Position numbers and translations under genes: made by a program. This document shows, in pieces, positions 22,901-34,279 of a DNA stretch of 64,000 nt. The stretch covers positions 42,036,001-42,100,000 of the forward strand of contig NC_077222.1 in NCBI RefSeq assembly GCF_024763615.1, read 5' to 3'. The notes under the pieces are model-generated. The model had not been told where the DNA came from. It made no database searches and saw only the letters and a list, made by a program, of their open reading frames with translations. Origin of the DNA: Phlebotomus papatasi (taxonomy: Eukaryota; Arthropoda; Insecta; Diptera; Psychodidae). The first letter of the stretch is position 1, and the number at the start of each line of letters is the position of its first letter.

Positions 22901-25335
22901 TGGCCTAACAATACGTAAAAAGTCATAATTCACTTAATCTAACAGATACAGATAAATCGATAGTATCGAAAAGTTATCATTCCATCCCAGGTCTTTAAAA
23001 AAAATGTTTTTGGGATAAAATATTGGTTTTACCAGACTGAAAAAATTGTTTTCAATTTTAACTACCATTTAGGTTCAACTACAAACAAATAATTTAATTC
23101 TGATAAGAATACGTTTTTATTCATTTCATTAGAGCGCTAGTTTAAATTGGTGATTTTACGTACCAAGTTCAAACACTCACAATAATTTATTAATTTCAAT
23201 CTTTTTTCGTGTTATTTTTTATTTGGTTTTTTCCCGCCAATTTAAAAAAAATCTGAAACGATAGAGAAAACGTATTTTAAAGTTTTTGATGTCCGCCCGA
23301 GTGCTTGCATACATGATTGCCGCACCTTTCATTTTGTTCGAATTTGCTTTTGTAATTTTTATCGTATATTCTTAAATAGATAATTTATCTACCAATTTGA
23401 GCAACAACAGAAAAACGATCTTTGGGCTTGTAATTCAGGCTAAATTCTTAAAGGAGACGACGGGCACGGTCATAAAATAGGTGAGTTAAGCAAAATTAAT
23501 AGGGAAGACCGGGAAGGTTTGAAACACTTTTCGCGTTTTGACTTTGAGACACTATTCCAAAAAAATCACGGTAGCGTATCATAATTTTATGCGGTCTATA
23601 AGATACTTATGAGTATTGACTTTATAAAAAGTACTCGATAGAACTTGGAAAACAAATTAGTTTTCTTGGAGAAGATAAAACATTTAATTTGACGCTTTGT
23701 CCCAAACCTCCCCGATGTGGGGCAGTATGGGACGCATTTTTTCTCGCATAATTTGCATTATTGGAGTACGTTAATTAATTTTAAATACTAGATTAAAAAT
23801 ACTGATAGAAACAAAAATGTTTCATCTTTTATTTCATACTTAGAAATTAATATCAATTTTATTTGTAGAGTTGAGTCATTTTATTGTCAATCAATATTTA
23901 AAGTATTTTCTTCTTATTTTCCATCTACCTTTCTTTGCTCTTTTATTCTAAATATTGCAATCATGATCATCAAATTCCTCAGGCGAGTAGATTACCTTAA
24001 CATTTTTAGTTTTGAACTGATTGGCGGATTCCTGTTTGATTTTACGACAACTGCATGGTACCGGTTTTTTCCTTATTTCATTGAATTAGCTCTCGCCTTG
24101 CCTTTTCTGGAGCACTTGTAAAAATTGTAAATGATATTATTCGAGAAATTCACGAGAAAATAGTTTTTAACGAGATTGGGCAAAGATCGAATATCCTCTG
24201 AGAAGGAATTATTGATTCCCAAGACATTGATAATTTAATTGTCCCTGTAGTTAGAGAAATCTGCTCCACTGATAAACTTTGCACAAGAGTGAGATTTTCA
24301 GTAGAAACTGGGCATTACTCTTCATTTTGATAATAAACAATTGCATGCCACCTACAATCTTGTCGATCCCAGATTACACTCCTACCTAATGAGATAAAAA
24401 AGTTTTGATTTTATATCGCTGATATAAAATACAAAGAGGAAAACTGAGACGTCAAAATATACAATTTTTATCAATTTTTAAAAAAGTGTTCATAGAATTA
24501 AAACAATAAAACTAAGGATATCCATTCTTTTAGTCAAGATACATCTAAATATTGCCTGCGATTGAGTGTATTGGTTAAATCCCATTTATTTAAAAGAAAT
24601 AATGAAAAAATCGCTTTGTCCCACACTACCCCTGTCCCAAACCTCCCTGCTCTCCCCTAGTGCTTGATCTATAATGCAAATACTCTGAGTTCGAATTCTG
24701 GGTTTCATTAACCATTAACAAATAGCCAAATAATTAGTTTATTATTGACTGAATTTACGAATTACGTACAGATTATATCAGGATGAGGTTCTGATTATTT
24801 CATTATCATACACTCTAATATTTATGATCACTTCACAAAATCTATCAAAATTGTCTAACTTTAAGCTCTTATAGAATTTTCTTCAGTGGAGAAATTTTTC
24901 TGATACTGAACTGTAGTATATCAAATTGTATCATGCTCAATAGAAGATGAGAATATACTTACTCAATCTTGAGAATTTTTGCTCGGGAAAATCCATATAC
25001 ATTAACATTTCTGAAGTTCATACGAAGACTTAGGGGGCCATTAGATTCTTTCTTTAGGTCGATTTTTTCGTAAAAGAGTGGATCAATTGAATCTAAGTTC
25101 ATTTCTTTCATTCCACCAGGAAAATTTTGTATCACATTCATTGCTGTCTCACGAATGCACTCCGAATCACCATAATGACATTTTTTAATGCCAGGTGCTG
25201 TAAATAAAATAAAACCAAATTTTCTATAAACCTTTTTGACTTTATCTTGCAATACTTTGTTAAATTCTTACGAAATTGTCCGTAGCACTCTACTATTAAT
25301 GCTAACACTGCAAAAAATTTCACAATTTTTTCCAT
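16984..25335 (-). CDS. TO2: takeout/JHBP-family secreted protein, 255 aa, with a 7.4-kb intron
   Basis: Minus-strand exons are 25335-25272, 25197-24963, 17518-17279 and 17212-16984, with phases 1, 2, 2. The signal peptide starts MEKIVKFFAVLALIVECYG. Family marks are the cysteine pair CHYGDSEC, IDPLFYEKIDL, the core LGHYKLGGHILYFPMNGEGK and NFENLFGEDKALSQSANEFF. The C terminus is about 8 residues longer than in the siblings (EDAASEATENQ). The intron after the usual 143-nt exon is absent and a new phase-2 intron of 66 bp lies after FTTTR. Exons 1-2 and 3-4 are 7.4 kb apart. They were paired because each half is otherwise orphaned and the exon-2 length (235 nt) and phase match all siblings. Two separate broken genes would be the alternative. 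Confidence 0.8.
18397..20185. mobile_element. 1.8-kb element with TAGGTGAGATTCTTAA termini
   Basis: A perfect 17-bp terminal inverted repeat bounds it: TAGGTGAGATTCTTAAC on the left and GTTAAGAATCTCACCTA on the right. Inside are several related modules containing 'TTTTAGTATGTTRTRG' and 'ATCTCCGGTTCTA' phrases spaced by about 250-300 bp, so the body looks like a degenerate tandem or decayed coding sequence. GGCCGGCCGGCCGGCC occurs at about 18532-18548. It has inserted into the dispersed repeat that continues at 20186. The left edge of the window (1-300) shares the module. No transposase was recognised. Confidence 0.7.
21981..22484. mobile_element. piggyBac-like TTAA MITE, 504 bp
   Basis: It begins TTAACCCTTTAACGACGAG and ends TCGTCCTTAAAGGGTTAA, so TTAA flanks CCCTTT termini as in piggyBac-type elements. 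The near-palindromic GGGACACCGGTGTTCC lies about 30 bp from the right end. The three shorter relatives at 30708, 36499 and 62708 share termini and this subterminal word. Confidence 0.75.
23500..24659. mobile_element. 1.16-kb inverted-repeat element, 'GGGAAGACCGGGAAGGTTTG' type
   Basis: The left end is AGGGAAGACCGGGAAGGTTT and the inverted right end is AAACCTCCCTGCTCTCCCCT, with further pairing of TGGGACAAAGCG-like words. The shorter elements at 50108 and 40357 have related termini (GGGGAGACCGxGGxA). No transposase frame is visible. Confidence 0.6.
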
Positions 25336-25376
25336 TTCCGTGAATATAGTGTGTCTCCTAAATGCGGTAGATCAGT

Positions 25377-25385
25377 ACTATAAAA
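25377..25385 (-). promoter_or_regulatory. Weak TATA-like sequence of TO2
   Basis: The minus-strand TTTTATAGT lies only about 42 bp upstream of the TO2 ATG, which would leave a 5' UTR of about a dozen bases. It is weaker than the boxes of the other copies. Confidence 0.3.
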
Positions 25386-25701
25386 GTGCTGTTTTCTAAC
25401 ACTTCATTTTATAGATTTTTGCACAGTCTTAATTTATGTGAAAAATGTTTTCTCAATCATGAGATTTTTTTCTGTATTCCTACGTCGTCAATCACTTCAG
25501 ACTATTAGAATAATGGTCTAGACTAGACGCAAAATACTTATAATTGTGTACTTAATGGAAATGAGGTGGTTATTTCTCTCAATATTATATAGTAGTTTAT
25601 CAAAATGAAATAATGTGTTTCTACTAATTGGATATTTGCATAAAATATACAATATTAATGGTATATTCTTTATTATTGAGTATTTATTTTAACATTACAA
25701 T

Positions 25702-26566
25702 TTATTCGAGAAAGAGTTCATTGTAGGGAATTTTGGAAAAGGGTCCACTTATAACATTCTGAAGAATTTGGGACATGGCTTCAGTCAGTGCTGGTTTGAG
25801 TTCAGTCAGTAGAACATTCCAATTTTGATTGAGGAACTGATTCATATTTTCACTTAAAGATTTGTCACCGTTAAACAGGTTCTCAAAGTACATGTGAAGT
25901 CTCGTTGTGTTAAAGAACAATTTTGAATTGTCAACTTGAACATATTCTTTGTTGTTCTTTGTGACTTTACTGACGGTAATTTTCCATCCAGCATCCCAGT
26001 TGTCGAAGGTCAAGTTGCATTTACCTTCACCGTTGATGGGCAGGAGTAAGATTCGTCCTTTAGCTTTATAATTGGCAGTTAGAACAAGTTTATCCAGACG
26101 AGCTCTCATCTCAATTTTTCGTGGATTCTGCTCAAAGCCACTGCACAGAAAATAATTCATTTTAAAACTATTAAATTGATTTTAAATTAAAAAATAAACT
26201 TACGTCATTTTGTAGACCTTCAATTGACTTAATCCATTTAGAATGATATCCCGGAAGAATAGATTGATGTTCACAGGACTATCTGAACTTTGTCTAATGT
26301 CCACTTTATCCACATGTAGAGGATCAATAGGGATTAAATTCAGTCCAGGATATCCATTACCCGAAGCTCTTAAAACATCCTCGGAGGACTCAATAAGGCA
26401 CTGAGAGTCACCATAGTGACATTTTTTTACGCTATCAGCTGAAAGAATTCACAAATTTTTAATAAATATTTCTTTCAAAAAACCTATAAGAGGTTTGTAT
26501 AATCAACTCACGAAACTTCGCTGAGATCACAACAAATGCTAGTGAAAGAAGAAAGATTTTCTTCAT
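25702..26566 (-). CDS. TO3: takeout/JHBP-family secreted protein, 242 aa
   Basis: Minus-strand exons are 26566-26512, 26438-26204 and 26140-25702 (phases 1 and 2), with introns of 73 and 63 bp. The signal peptide is MKKIFLLSLAFVVISAKF. Family marks are CHYGDSQC, LNLIPIDPLHVDKVDI, ANYKAKGRILLLPINGEGKC with NLTFDNW, and YFENLFNGDKSLSENMNQFL, ending NELFLE. The third ancestral intron is absent, so the last exon is the sum of the usual 143- and 302-nt exons less 6 nt. It is compact and intact and has the clearest promoter. It sits 367 bp upstream of the TO2 start on the same strand, so each copy is likely to have its own promoter. The role is inferred as a secreted carrier of a small hydrophobic ligand. 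Confidence 0.92.
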
Positions 26567-26643
26567 TGTTACTGTAAAATTGAAAAACTCTTGTCCACAC
26601 TCTAGTTAACTTATGAATGCTTGCGGTGGTGTTGATGTTGAGT

Positions 26644-26652
26644 GATTTTATA
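26644..26652 (-). promoter_or_regulatory. TATA box of TO3
   Basis: The minus-strand TATAAAATC lies 78 bp upstream of the TO3 ATG. The sequence about 30 bp downstream fits a start site giving a 5' UTR of about 45-50 bases. Confidence 0.65.
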
Positions 26653-27329
26653 CGAGTAGTTTTCAAGGATTTAATCTAATTAGAATCTCTTATTAATTTC
26701 CTGTCTCTCTCTATCATTTGGTCTTATGTGCTAAGATTCTACTGAAAAAGATGTATAATGCAGAGAGATGGCATTTGCATTGCTAATTATCATATCAATA
26801 TGGTAGTATTACTTGCGGTTTATGAGCTATCTCTGGTTTAATCGCTTCTGTAAGCTCTTTCTACGTCAAGCAGTCAACTTTTAAGCTTTTATGTTTTCAG
26901 CACGTCAAAGGGTTTAATTTACATTTTTGTATGTCTTTTACAAATTTGAATTTATTATTATGAATTCATCATAAATTATTGATTGAAAAGAAAAGCGTAC
27001 TAAAAGGGAAATAAAGGGGCACATCTTTCCGTTAAGGCCCTTACTTAATGCCTTAAAAAATTCCAAAATTGCTTCGATGAAGAAAATTGTTCAATCCTTT
27101 TTAAATTAAAAGTAAAAACTATCGTGTTCACGAGTTTCAGCTTTCTACAAAGTTATTTTCTATTTATCGCATTTTTCTGTTTTCTGATTTACAACCAATC
27201 GAAATCGATTCAGATTCACAAATCAATTAAAATTTACATAAAATTATAACACAATAGTTCTTGAGATTAATAAAATAATTGTCGATTCTTAACCGGTTAA
27301 ACACGATTTAAAGTTGCAAGACTTTTCAA

Positions 27330-27665
27330 TTCAGTCTGGAAATACCATATGGCAAATTGTGTTCGAATCTCAGGAGAGCTTTTTCGAAAATGTGATTCTT
27401 CCATCCGTGATTTTAGCTCACGTCTCATTGTCAAAAGTCACATGTTTAAGATTTCTAACAATAATTCAACTAACAATGAATTTTATTAAACAAGTCAACC
27501 AAAACGGACTGTAGTTTGATAATATCATTAAGTAAAGAAATTTCATTAAAAAAATTAATGAATTCTCTTTTCGAACTCATTTGATATGAGAAAAAAACGC
27601 TCGATTGGCATTGTCAGGTTTCGAACTCACGTGTGACAATGTCACAAAAATTACAAAAAGCCCCT
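27330..27665. mobile_element. MITE family 'GGGGAATTCTGTAA', copy 2 (left end lost)
   Basis: It matches copies 1 and 3 from the phrase ACCATATGGCAAATTGTGTT through to the right end TTACAAAAAGCCCCT. The left terminus is missing or too diverged to see. The B-box-like word here reads TGTTCGAATCTCAGGAG. Confidence 0.7.
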
Positions 27666-28713
27666 ACATGTTGAGAATATAATTTATTTGGAAGACTTTA
27701 AACCTTAATTTTGAGGTATTATTTTAAGAAAAAGAAATAAAAGAAGAAAATTACATTTTTTTCAATTTTTTGATCTCGAACTCAGATACAATATACTAAA
27801 ATTTCTCTGAAATCGAAAATGGGAATTTTGACGTATTCAATAACTAATTTTACTGCTCGAATTCAAACAAAGCAGAACTGTGAAGGTTTTATTTAGTTGG
27901 CTGAGTGCTCATTTTTCATTTGAACCTCAATATCGAGGTTAAAAAATAATCTGAGAGAAAAGTTGTACATGGACGAAAATGTAGCTGATTAAATTCTCTA
28001 TCAAATCCATAAAATAGATTATTAGGGATAATCCTAGTTTTCGAGATATTTTTGATCAAAGTTGCTAAAAAGTTCGATTTTCCCATGTTTTCTGACATAT
28101 TTGAAACTACAGCAGCCCTGGTGTCAGTTGTACGAACTTCATCTGTTCATAGGATTTATCGGGCATGTAAAGGAGACCAAATTATTCCATAGTGAGAAAT
28201 AAATCGGTTCAGCAGAATCGGAGATATAGGCACCCAAGTATCAAAAAACGGCAAAAACGGTTTTTCCTAAATACCAGGCGCAAAATCCAAATGAAATCAA
28301 AATGATAAGTATTTTCGTAAATCATTTGACCCTAGCAATAGAAAGAATAGCACGAGAACTCAGGGACAAAATCATCGTTGCACAGTGTTATTTAACGTTT
28401 TTTAAAAACCGCTTGTAAATATCTCCTTGCGTTCTCTCTCCAAAAACGGTTATACGATGGATTGACGGAATATGTGAGATGGCCACGAAAATCGGTTTTT
28501 AGCGCGATCATATTCTGGATCTATAAGTTGACACTGTGTATTATGTGTATATTCAAAGTTAGAGCTCTATCTGTTAAGGTCGAATTCTTTTTAGACCACA
28601 AAAGCTGCTATTGTAAATAATATCAGCAAAAACTATCGGTAGAAGAGAGATTGAAGAAAAACAATTAGGGTTGCGATATTATACCTATGGCCTGCAGGCC
28701 ATAAGTATGTACG

Positions 28714-28964
28714 CACTGAGAGAAGTCCGAAAAAATTAAAATAACATTCTGGAAAAGTTAATTTTACCATGCAGTATTAATCCGAAATCGGTGTAAATAT
28801 TACCCTTTTTAAGCGTATTGGGGGTAAAAGTTACCCTTTTTCATGTTAATTTTACCCTTAAAAAGGTGTAAAATTAACATTAAAAAATGTTGATATATTT
28901 TTACACCTAAAAATGTTAAAGTTACGAGGAAAAAAAGTTCATTGCACCCTCTTTTTTTCTCAGG
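28714..28964. mobile_element. MITE family 'CACTGAGAGAAA', copy 1
   Basis: It begins CACTGAGAGAAGTCCGAAAA and ends TTTTTTTCTCAG, sharing almost all of its length with the copy at 42246. The body is built from inverted words (GTTAATTTTACCCTT and GTGTAAAATTAACATT) that would fold into a long hairpin. Confidence 0.75.
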
Positions 28965-29355
28965 GCATGTACATATTTATGGCCTCTTTACAAAAATCTT
29001 TAATTTTTGTCAAAAATGATTTCGAAGAACCATACAATTAAAAAAAAATTCAATATTATGATAGCACATTTCAGTTTTATGGTTCTGCGAAACCATTTTG
29101 TCATAAAAATTGTAGCGAGATATATAGTCAGTGCAGAAGTAATGCTGCAATCCTACAGGAAAATTGTTTAAAAAAACTTTATTTTTATTTTCACTATTTG
29201 TAAAATGTTCCTTTAAATTTGTTTAAAAAACATAGTTTTTTCTAGTATGAGCATTTTAAAATTTCTTCGAAATATAAAAATAATTATTATATGATTATAT
29301 AAATCAATACCCATTAAATATTAAACGTTCTGAAAGGCATTCTTTACATTCGTGT

Positions 29356-30329
29356 TCATACATTGAAAAATGATCTATATGGGATCCTACTAAGGATATG
29401 ATTGAGAATATCCTGCCAAATTTGTCCAAAAGTCTTCATGGCTGATGGTTTGATGTCTTCAAAGACAAGTTTCGAATTTTCATTGATGAATTGATGACCA
29501 TATTCTTCCATTTGTTTGTCTCCGTTGAAAAGTTGATCGAAATGCATGTGCATTCTTGAAATGTTTATGTTTAATTTAAGTTTTTCCACTTCAGCATATT
29601 CCACATTATCTTTAACAATTTTCTTCAATTTAAATTTCATCCTCCCCAAAATGTTTTCTGTAATTAATGAAAATCAAAATATTATTTTATATATTTTGAT
29701 TAATATGCTGCTAAAAGAATTATTGTATACCAAGTGTGACGTTTGAAGTTCCAGATCCTTTAATATCCAACAGTAGTAGTTTTCCATTTATTCTATAAGG
29801 TCCAATAAGTGTGAACCTCGGTGCTTTTATTTCTAGTTCCGCCTTTGTTCCGTCATAGTCTTCAGGCCACCCGCTGAAAAATATTTCAATTGTTATAGTA
29901 AAATCACGCAATATTTTTTTTTCCACATCACAAGTCACACGTAATGGAAAATTCTTACACAACATCTGTGATTTGTGTATCTCGGTATCCGAGAAAGTCG
30001 AAGTCTCGGAATTGTAAATTAAAATTAATAGCACCATTGCTTGGCTGGACCAATGTAGCGTTTTTGATTCTAAGTGGATCTAGAGGTGGTAATTCTAATT
30101 CTTCATTTCCCCTCCAGAATTGATCAATAATTTCTTGCTGTAAATTTACAGCACACTTCATGTCACCGTAGTCGCATTTTGTAAATTTAAATGCTGTTTA
30201 AAATTCAATATAGAATTATTTGACTGAATTTAAAAGGTTTAATTACACAAACTTACTATTAAATCCTTTTATTAATCTCACTTTAAGCACAAATCCAATA
30301 ATTATGGTATAGAATAGTGAAACTTTCAT
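29356..30329 (-). CDS. TO4: takeout/JHBP-family secreted protein, 250 aa
   Basis: Minus-strand exons are 30329-30257, 30193-29959, 29873-29731 and 29657-29356 (phases 1, 2, 1), with introns of 63-85 bp. It keeps the full four-exon plan shared with TO5. The signal peptide starts MKVSLFYTIIIGFVLK. Family marks are CDYGDMKC, LPPLDPLRIKNATL, LIGPYRINGKLLLLDI with SNVTL, and HFDQLFNGDKQMEEYGHQFI, ending YRSFFNV. The 'PINGxG' turn is changed to DIKGSG. No break was seen, so it is likely functional. Its 5' neighbour is TO5 on the same strand. Confidence 0.9.
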
Positions 30330-30432
30330 TGTAAAAACAAAGAGATTGTAAAGAATCTCACCTAAAGTAGCACGGATTTAGCTGCTTTGACTGCAAACTT
30401 GCGAATGTGAAACTTTTACAGGAGATGCGTCC

Positions 30433-30441
30433 AATTATATA
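30433..30441 (-). promoter_or_regulatory. TATA-like box of TO4
   Basis: The minus-strand TATATAATT lies 104 bp upstream of the TO4 ATG. Confidence 0.5.
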
Positions 30442-30707
30442 GAGAAGTGATGCATGTGAAAATTTTAGTACCGTGTGAGAAATATTATAATAGCCAAAGG
30501 AATAAATCGTCATAAGAGTTATAGCTTAAAAAGTATTATCACTGCAAAACTAATGAGTGAAATAAAATGCAAGTCTAGACTATTTTTACAATTGCAATCA
30601 TAGTTTCATTTACGATTTTAAGTATTTCGCAAAGTTTCTTTCGATTAATATTTCTTTTTATGTTTGCCTATTCAGAATTGTTTTGAACGTGTTTTTTTTT
30701 ATTCCAT

Positions 30708-30854
30708 AAACCCTTTAAGGACGAGTGGGTCACCGGTGACCCAAAAATGAAATTTTTCCTACGGTCATCTAAAGTTGTGTATTGCTCTAAAAAGTCAGAA
30801 AAAGTGATTTTTTCTGACCCCCGATTTTTGACCCTCTCGTCCTTAAAGGGTTAA
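30708..30854. mobile_element. piggyBac-like TTAA MITE, 147 bp, with a 16-bp palindrome
   Basis: Its termini are AACCCTTTAAGGACGAG and CTCGTCCTTAAAGGGTTAA. The perfect palindrome GGGTCACCGGTGACCC lies just inside the left terminus, followed by AAAAATGAAATTTTTCC. The copy at 62708 carries the same palindrome and phrase in inverse orientation. Confidence 0.8.
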
Positions 30855-31085
30855 AAAAAATACAAAAAATATATAGAAATTACATTTCGGGTAAATAAAG
30901 TCACTTGTTAAATAACAAGCTCAAGTTTGTCTGTTATGAAAAAAAACCCTAATCATTTCGATTGAAAAATACGTTCTCCTGCAGTCTTTTCAACCCTTTA
31001 AGCTTTTCATAGACCCAAATTTAACAATCAGTGTTAAAATTTAATTTTACAATTTTTCAGTACGAGTTATTCAAAATGCATTATC

Positions 31086-31371
31086 TTGTTCGTAAAATAT
31101 TCGTAAAATGTTTGACAGAAAAACAAACATTTACGAACAAATGACAAAATTTTACGAACATTTTTTGTGTGTTTACGAACATTTACGAACAAATGTTTGC
31201 AAAAGTACAAAAAATGCTCGTCAAGTGATCATGTTGCGAACAATGTTTGTGAAAAAAGTACAAACTTTTACGAACTTGTTTGTGGGTTATACGATTTATG
31301 AGCATTTCGTAACCCCCCATAGGAATTCACAAACATTTACGAACATTTTTACAAAATATTTTTTTTCTGTG
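31086..31371. mobile_element. Foldback family 'CACAGAAAAAAATATTTT', half copy
   Basis: This corresponds to the right arm only of the roughly 500-bp elements at 40423 and 46379, from ACAAACATTTACGAACAAAT to the terminus ACAAAATATTTTTTTTCTGTG. The apparent 100-codon frame across it arises from the repeat's GTAAATGTTCGTAAA composition and is not a gene. Confidence 0.75.
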
Positions 31372-31373
31372 AA

Positions 31374-31585
31374 GGGGGAGTGGGGCACCTTGAAAATGGA
31401 GCAGCTTTAAAATTGGTTTTTTTCTCTTATTTTTAAATAGAATGGAACCTTATCATTATGTAATTTAGTTTCATAATTGATATGTGGAGTTAAATTATAC
31501 CTTGATAAGGCCCTGTTTCAGTTAGAAGTAGAAGAAAAAACTCACTTTCAAAGCTACCCCAATTCAAAGGTGGCCCACTTCCTCC
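31374..31585. mobile_element. MITE family 'GGGGGAAGTGGGGCACC', copy 3
   Basis: It begins GGGGGAGTGGGGCACCTTGA and ends CAAAGGTGGCCCACTTCCTC. It abuts the foldback half copy with two bases between them. Confidence 0.7.
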
Positions 31586-31839
31586 AATGTAATGTCCATA
31601 GAACACGTATAAATTATTTAAATTGAAAATGTATATTGCCAAGTATATTGCTGAAAATTTATATATTCATTAAAAAACATATCTCAAATATTTTGTATAA
31701 TTTCTGGTGTAAAGAAAAATCAGAATATATAACATATATAAGACATAAACATCAATTCTTATTAATTTCATGAAACACAAAAGTTTTTCATAAAAGTCAT
31801 TATCAACCAAATGCATATTAACGTGAGTTGAGTCATTTA

Positions 31840-32965
31840 CTATTCAATAAAGTACTCTCTGTATGGTAATTTGGCAAAGATGTTGTTGATAATAGTTTGA
31901 ATGGCAGATGCATAGGATTTTGATATATCAGGTTTTAGCTCATTAAATATATCCATCCAATTCTCATTAAGAAATGCATTAGTTGTTTCTCCCAAAAGTT
32001 TATCACCATTGTAGAGATTGTCAAAGTTTAGCCAGAGTTTTGTTGTGGTCATTGTAATTTTTGTGTCATCGGTCTGGAAGTAGTCTTTTTGGTTCTTTGT
32101 GACTTTTTTACCCGTAAATCTTACTCGGATCTTAACGTTTTCTGGAAATAGAAAAAAAACAATAAAAATACTAATTTGTTATTGTGACCACTTAGATACG
32201 ACGGTGAACTTACCTAAGGTAAAATTACTTTGACCATTACCCTGAATTGGAAGAATAAGGACTTTTCCATTTATTGAATACTGCCCAACGAGTTGAATAA
32301 TTGGAGCTATGAATTCTACTTCATTCTTAGATCCCTCGAAGTCCTTTGGGAAGCCTCTGTTGATGAAAGAGGTGAAAATGTGGACGTGAGAAAAATATTA
32401 ATAAGATCGTGATGCAATCGATTGAAAGGTCACATGAAATGCTAATTAGTTTGATTTACGTTATTTTCTTAATTGCGATATCTTTCAATCCATGAAGTGT
32501 AACATTATGGAAAACCAGTCGTATGTTGACAGCTTTATTTCCAGAATTTTCGATACTTATGGTTTTGATGGTAACAGGATCGAGCGGTAGTAGGTTTAAG
32601 GATGGTAATCCATTATAATGGTCCTTGATGAGGTTTTGTGCCACTTGCGTCATGCAATTCGAATCTTCATGTTGGCATCTTGAAATATTTGAAGCTGGAA
32701 AGTGTTTTTAGTTCACAAAAAATGCAAGTTTAGCTATTAGAATCCTCAGAAGATTGTCGAGGGAACTGGGGCAGAATTAACCAGGGGTAGAATTAGACAG
32801 AATTAAAGGTAGAATTTAGAAAACCGTTTATTTATTCAGAGTAAACACCTCTAATTTTACAACTGTTAATTCTATCCCAAGTTTTGCATACTTTTAAAAC
32901 TTACGAAACTTCGCTGCATTACAACTCACAATTAGTAGAATTAATAGAATAGCTCGTGACACCAT
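31840..32965 (-). CDS. TO5: takeout/JHBP-family secreted protein, 246 aa
   Basis: Minus-strand exons are 32965-32905, 32694-32460, 32356-32214 and 32141-31840 (phases 1, 2, 1). It has the full ancestral plan, with exon sizes of 235, 143 and 302 nt identical to TO4. The signal peptide is MVSRAILLILLIVSCNAAKF. Family marks are CQHEDSNC, LNLLPLDPVTIKTISI, VGQYSINGKVLILPIQGNGQ with SNFTL, and NFDNLYNGDKLLGETTNAFL, ending YREYFIE. Intron 1 is longer (about 210 bp). The gene appears intact. Like its neighbours it is inferred to be a secreted lipid or hormone carrier; the ligand is unknown. Confidence 0.92.
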
Positions 32966-33074
32966 AGTGAAAATTTTGTGACTTTTATCACATCAACAAC
33001 TGGACAAACTCACTTCTAATGTGCATTCGTTCACTTTGTAGTGTGTTCTGAAGCAGAATTGATTCAGTTTCCTT

Positions 33075-33082
33075 ATTTTATA
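33075..33082 (-). promoter_or_regulatory. TATA-like box of TO5
   Basis: The minus-strand TATAAAAT lies 110 bp upstream of the TO5 ATG. Confidence 0.45.
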
Positions 33083-34279
33083 ATAAATTTTTCTATCAAG
33101 GTTGATTACTGGAATGGCTTACGTCTATTGGCAATGTGACAATTTCTCAAAACGCAATTAGGATAATAATTTATTTGTTAAATCTATGCTTCTTATACAT
33201 CTTTTTATCGAATTTTGTAGTACAATATGGGAGATTAAAATATTTGTATGAAACGTAAACCATTTAAAAAGCTCTTAGTAAATTTTGGGTAAAAACCAGT
33301 TGATAAAAGAATATGACATTTTTAAATTATTATTTCAAAATTCATCTAAAACGCCAAACTTTAGGCAATTTAATTTAACTTACCATAAGACTTGTCTCAA
33401 AACTTGTACAGAACCCTGCATTTTAATATCATATTATTAATTCAATTGCAATGTGATAGTAAAAGTAATGCTAATTTGAAGTAGAATTTCGCGTAAAGAT
33501 AAAAATTTATGTGAGAAACAATTTGTGTAAAATTACTTAAAGTTGCATAAAAAGATACAATTTTCAGTTTAGAGAATGTATCATCAATTTGTTTGTGCGA
33601 TTGTTTCATTAGAACTTAATTAAAAAAAGGGATTATATCATTGAAAGATTGAATGAAACCGATTATCATTTTTGCGTTTTCCGTCTCTATTTGAATATTT
33701 TTCTACCATTTCACCTATCAACGTTTCTCACATTGATTGACTTGGGAATTGTGGAATCTCTGTCGCCAGTTAGACAAGTCACAAGAGTTACACGATGAAA
33801 GATAAAAAAAATATACATTTCTTTCTTTTTAGTTATAAATTTTATTGATAGTGCTATTATTATATGCGTAATACAAAAGAAAATGCAACAGATCCTATTT
33901 CATTTTTATATAAATTCTTCATGTGATGAATAAATTACAATCTCAAATACTTTTGATAAAAAAAATAAATTGCAACATACTTGAATGCATGTATTTTTTT
34001 AATGTATATAGAAGTAAATTCTTAAAACCTAGAATATGTACAATGTGTCACTTAAATATGATACAAGTTTTGTAGTAACACGTGGAATATAATCTTGTTC
34101 AATTCAGTTGCAATTTTACGAATAATTTTTGCATGCTTTTGCAATTTATGACGTATTTCATATAGAATCATTTGCCTGAGAAAATTTTGCATTAACATTT
34201 TGTATATGGAAAAGTAAAAACGACAGACGATGCTTAGATTAGAATTATTGATATGGCAAAAAAATGAAAAATATAACGT
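33083..34279. other. Intergenic DNA between TO6 and TO5
   Basis: AT-rich DNA without frames or recognisable repeats. The part nearest TO6 should hold its 3' UTR. Confidence 0.4.

Larger units (their letters stand above)
17519..24962. other. 7.4-kb TO2 intron, repeat-filled
   Basis: It contains the 18397-20185 element inside a dispersed CCGGTT-type repeat, a 504-bp TTAA element (21981-22484), a 1.16-kb inverted-repeat element (23500-24659) and other AT-rich sequence. A 143-codon minus-strand frame at 22426-22857 starts in the TTAA element and looks like chance. The segment 17700-18240 and the one from 22860 to 23490 show nothing recognisable. Confidence 0.6.
26653..29355. other. Intergenic DNA between TO4 and TO3
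   Basis: It contains a partial dispersed CCGGTT-type repeat (27170-27320), MITE copies at 27330 and 28714, and AT-rich DNA. A minus-strand frame of 60 codons at 27916-28098 has no family features. The segments 26700-27170 and 27670-28710 hold nothing recognised. Confidence 0.5.
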
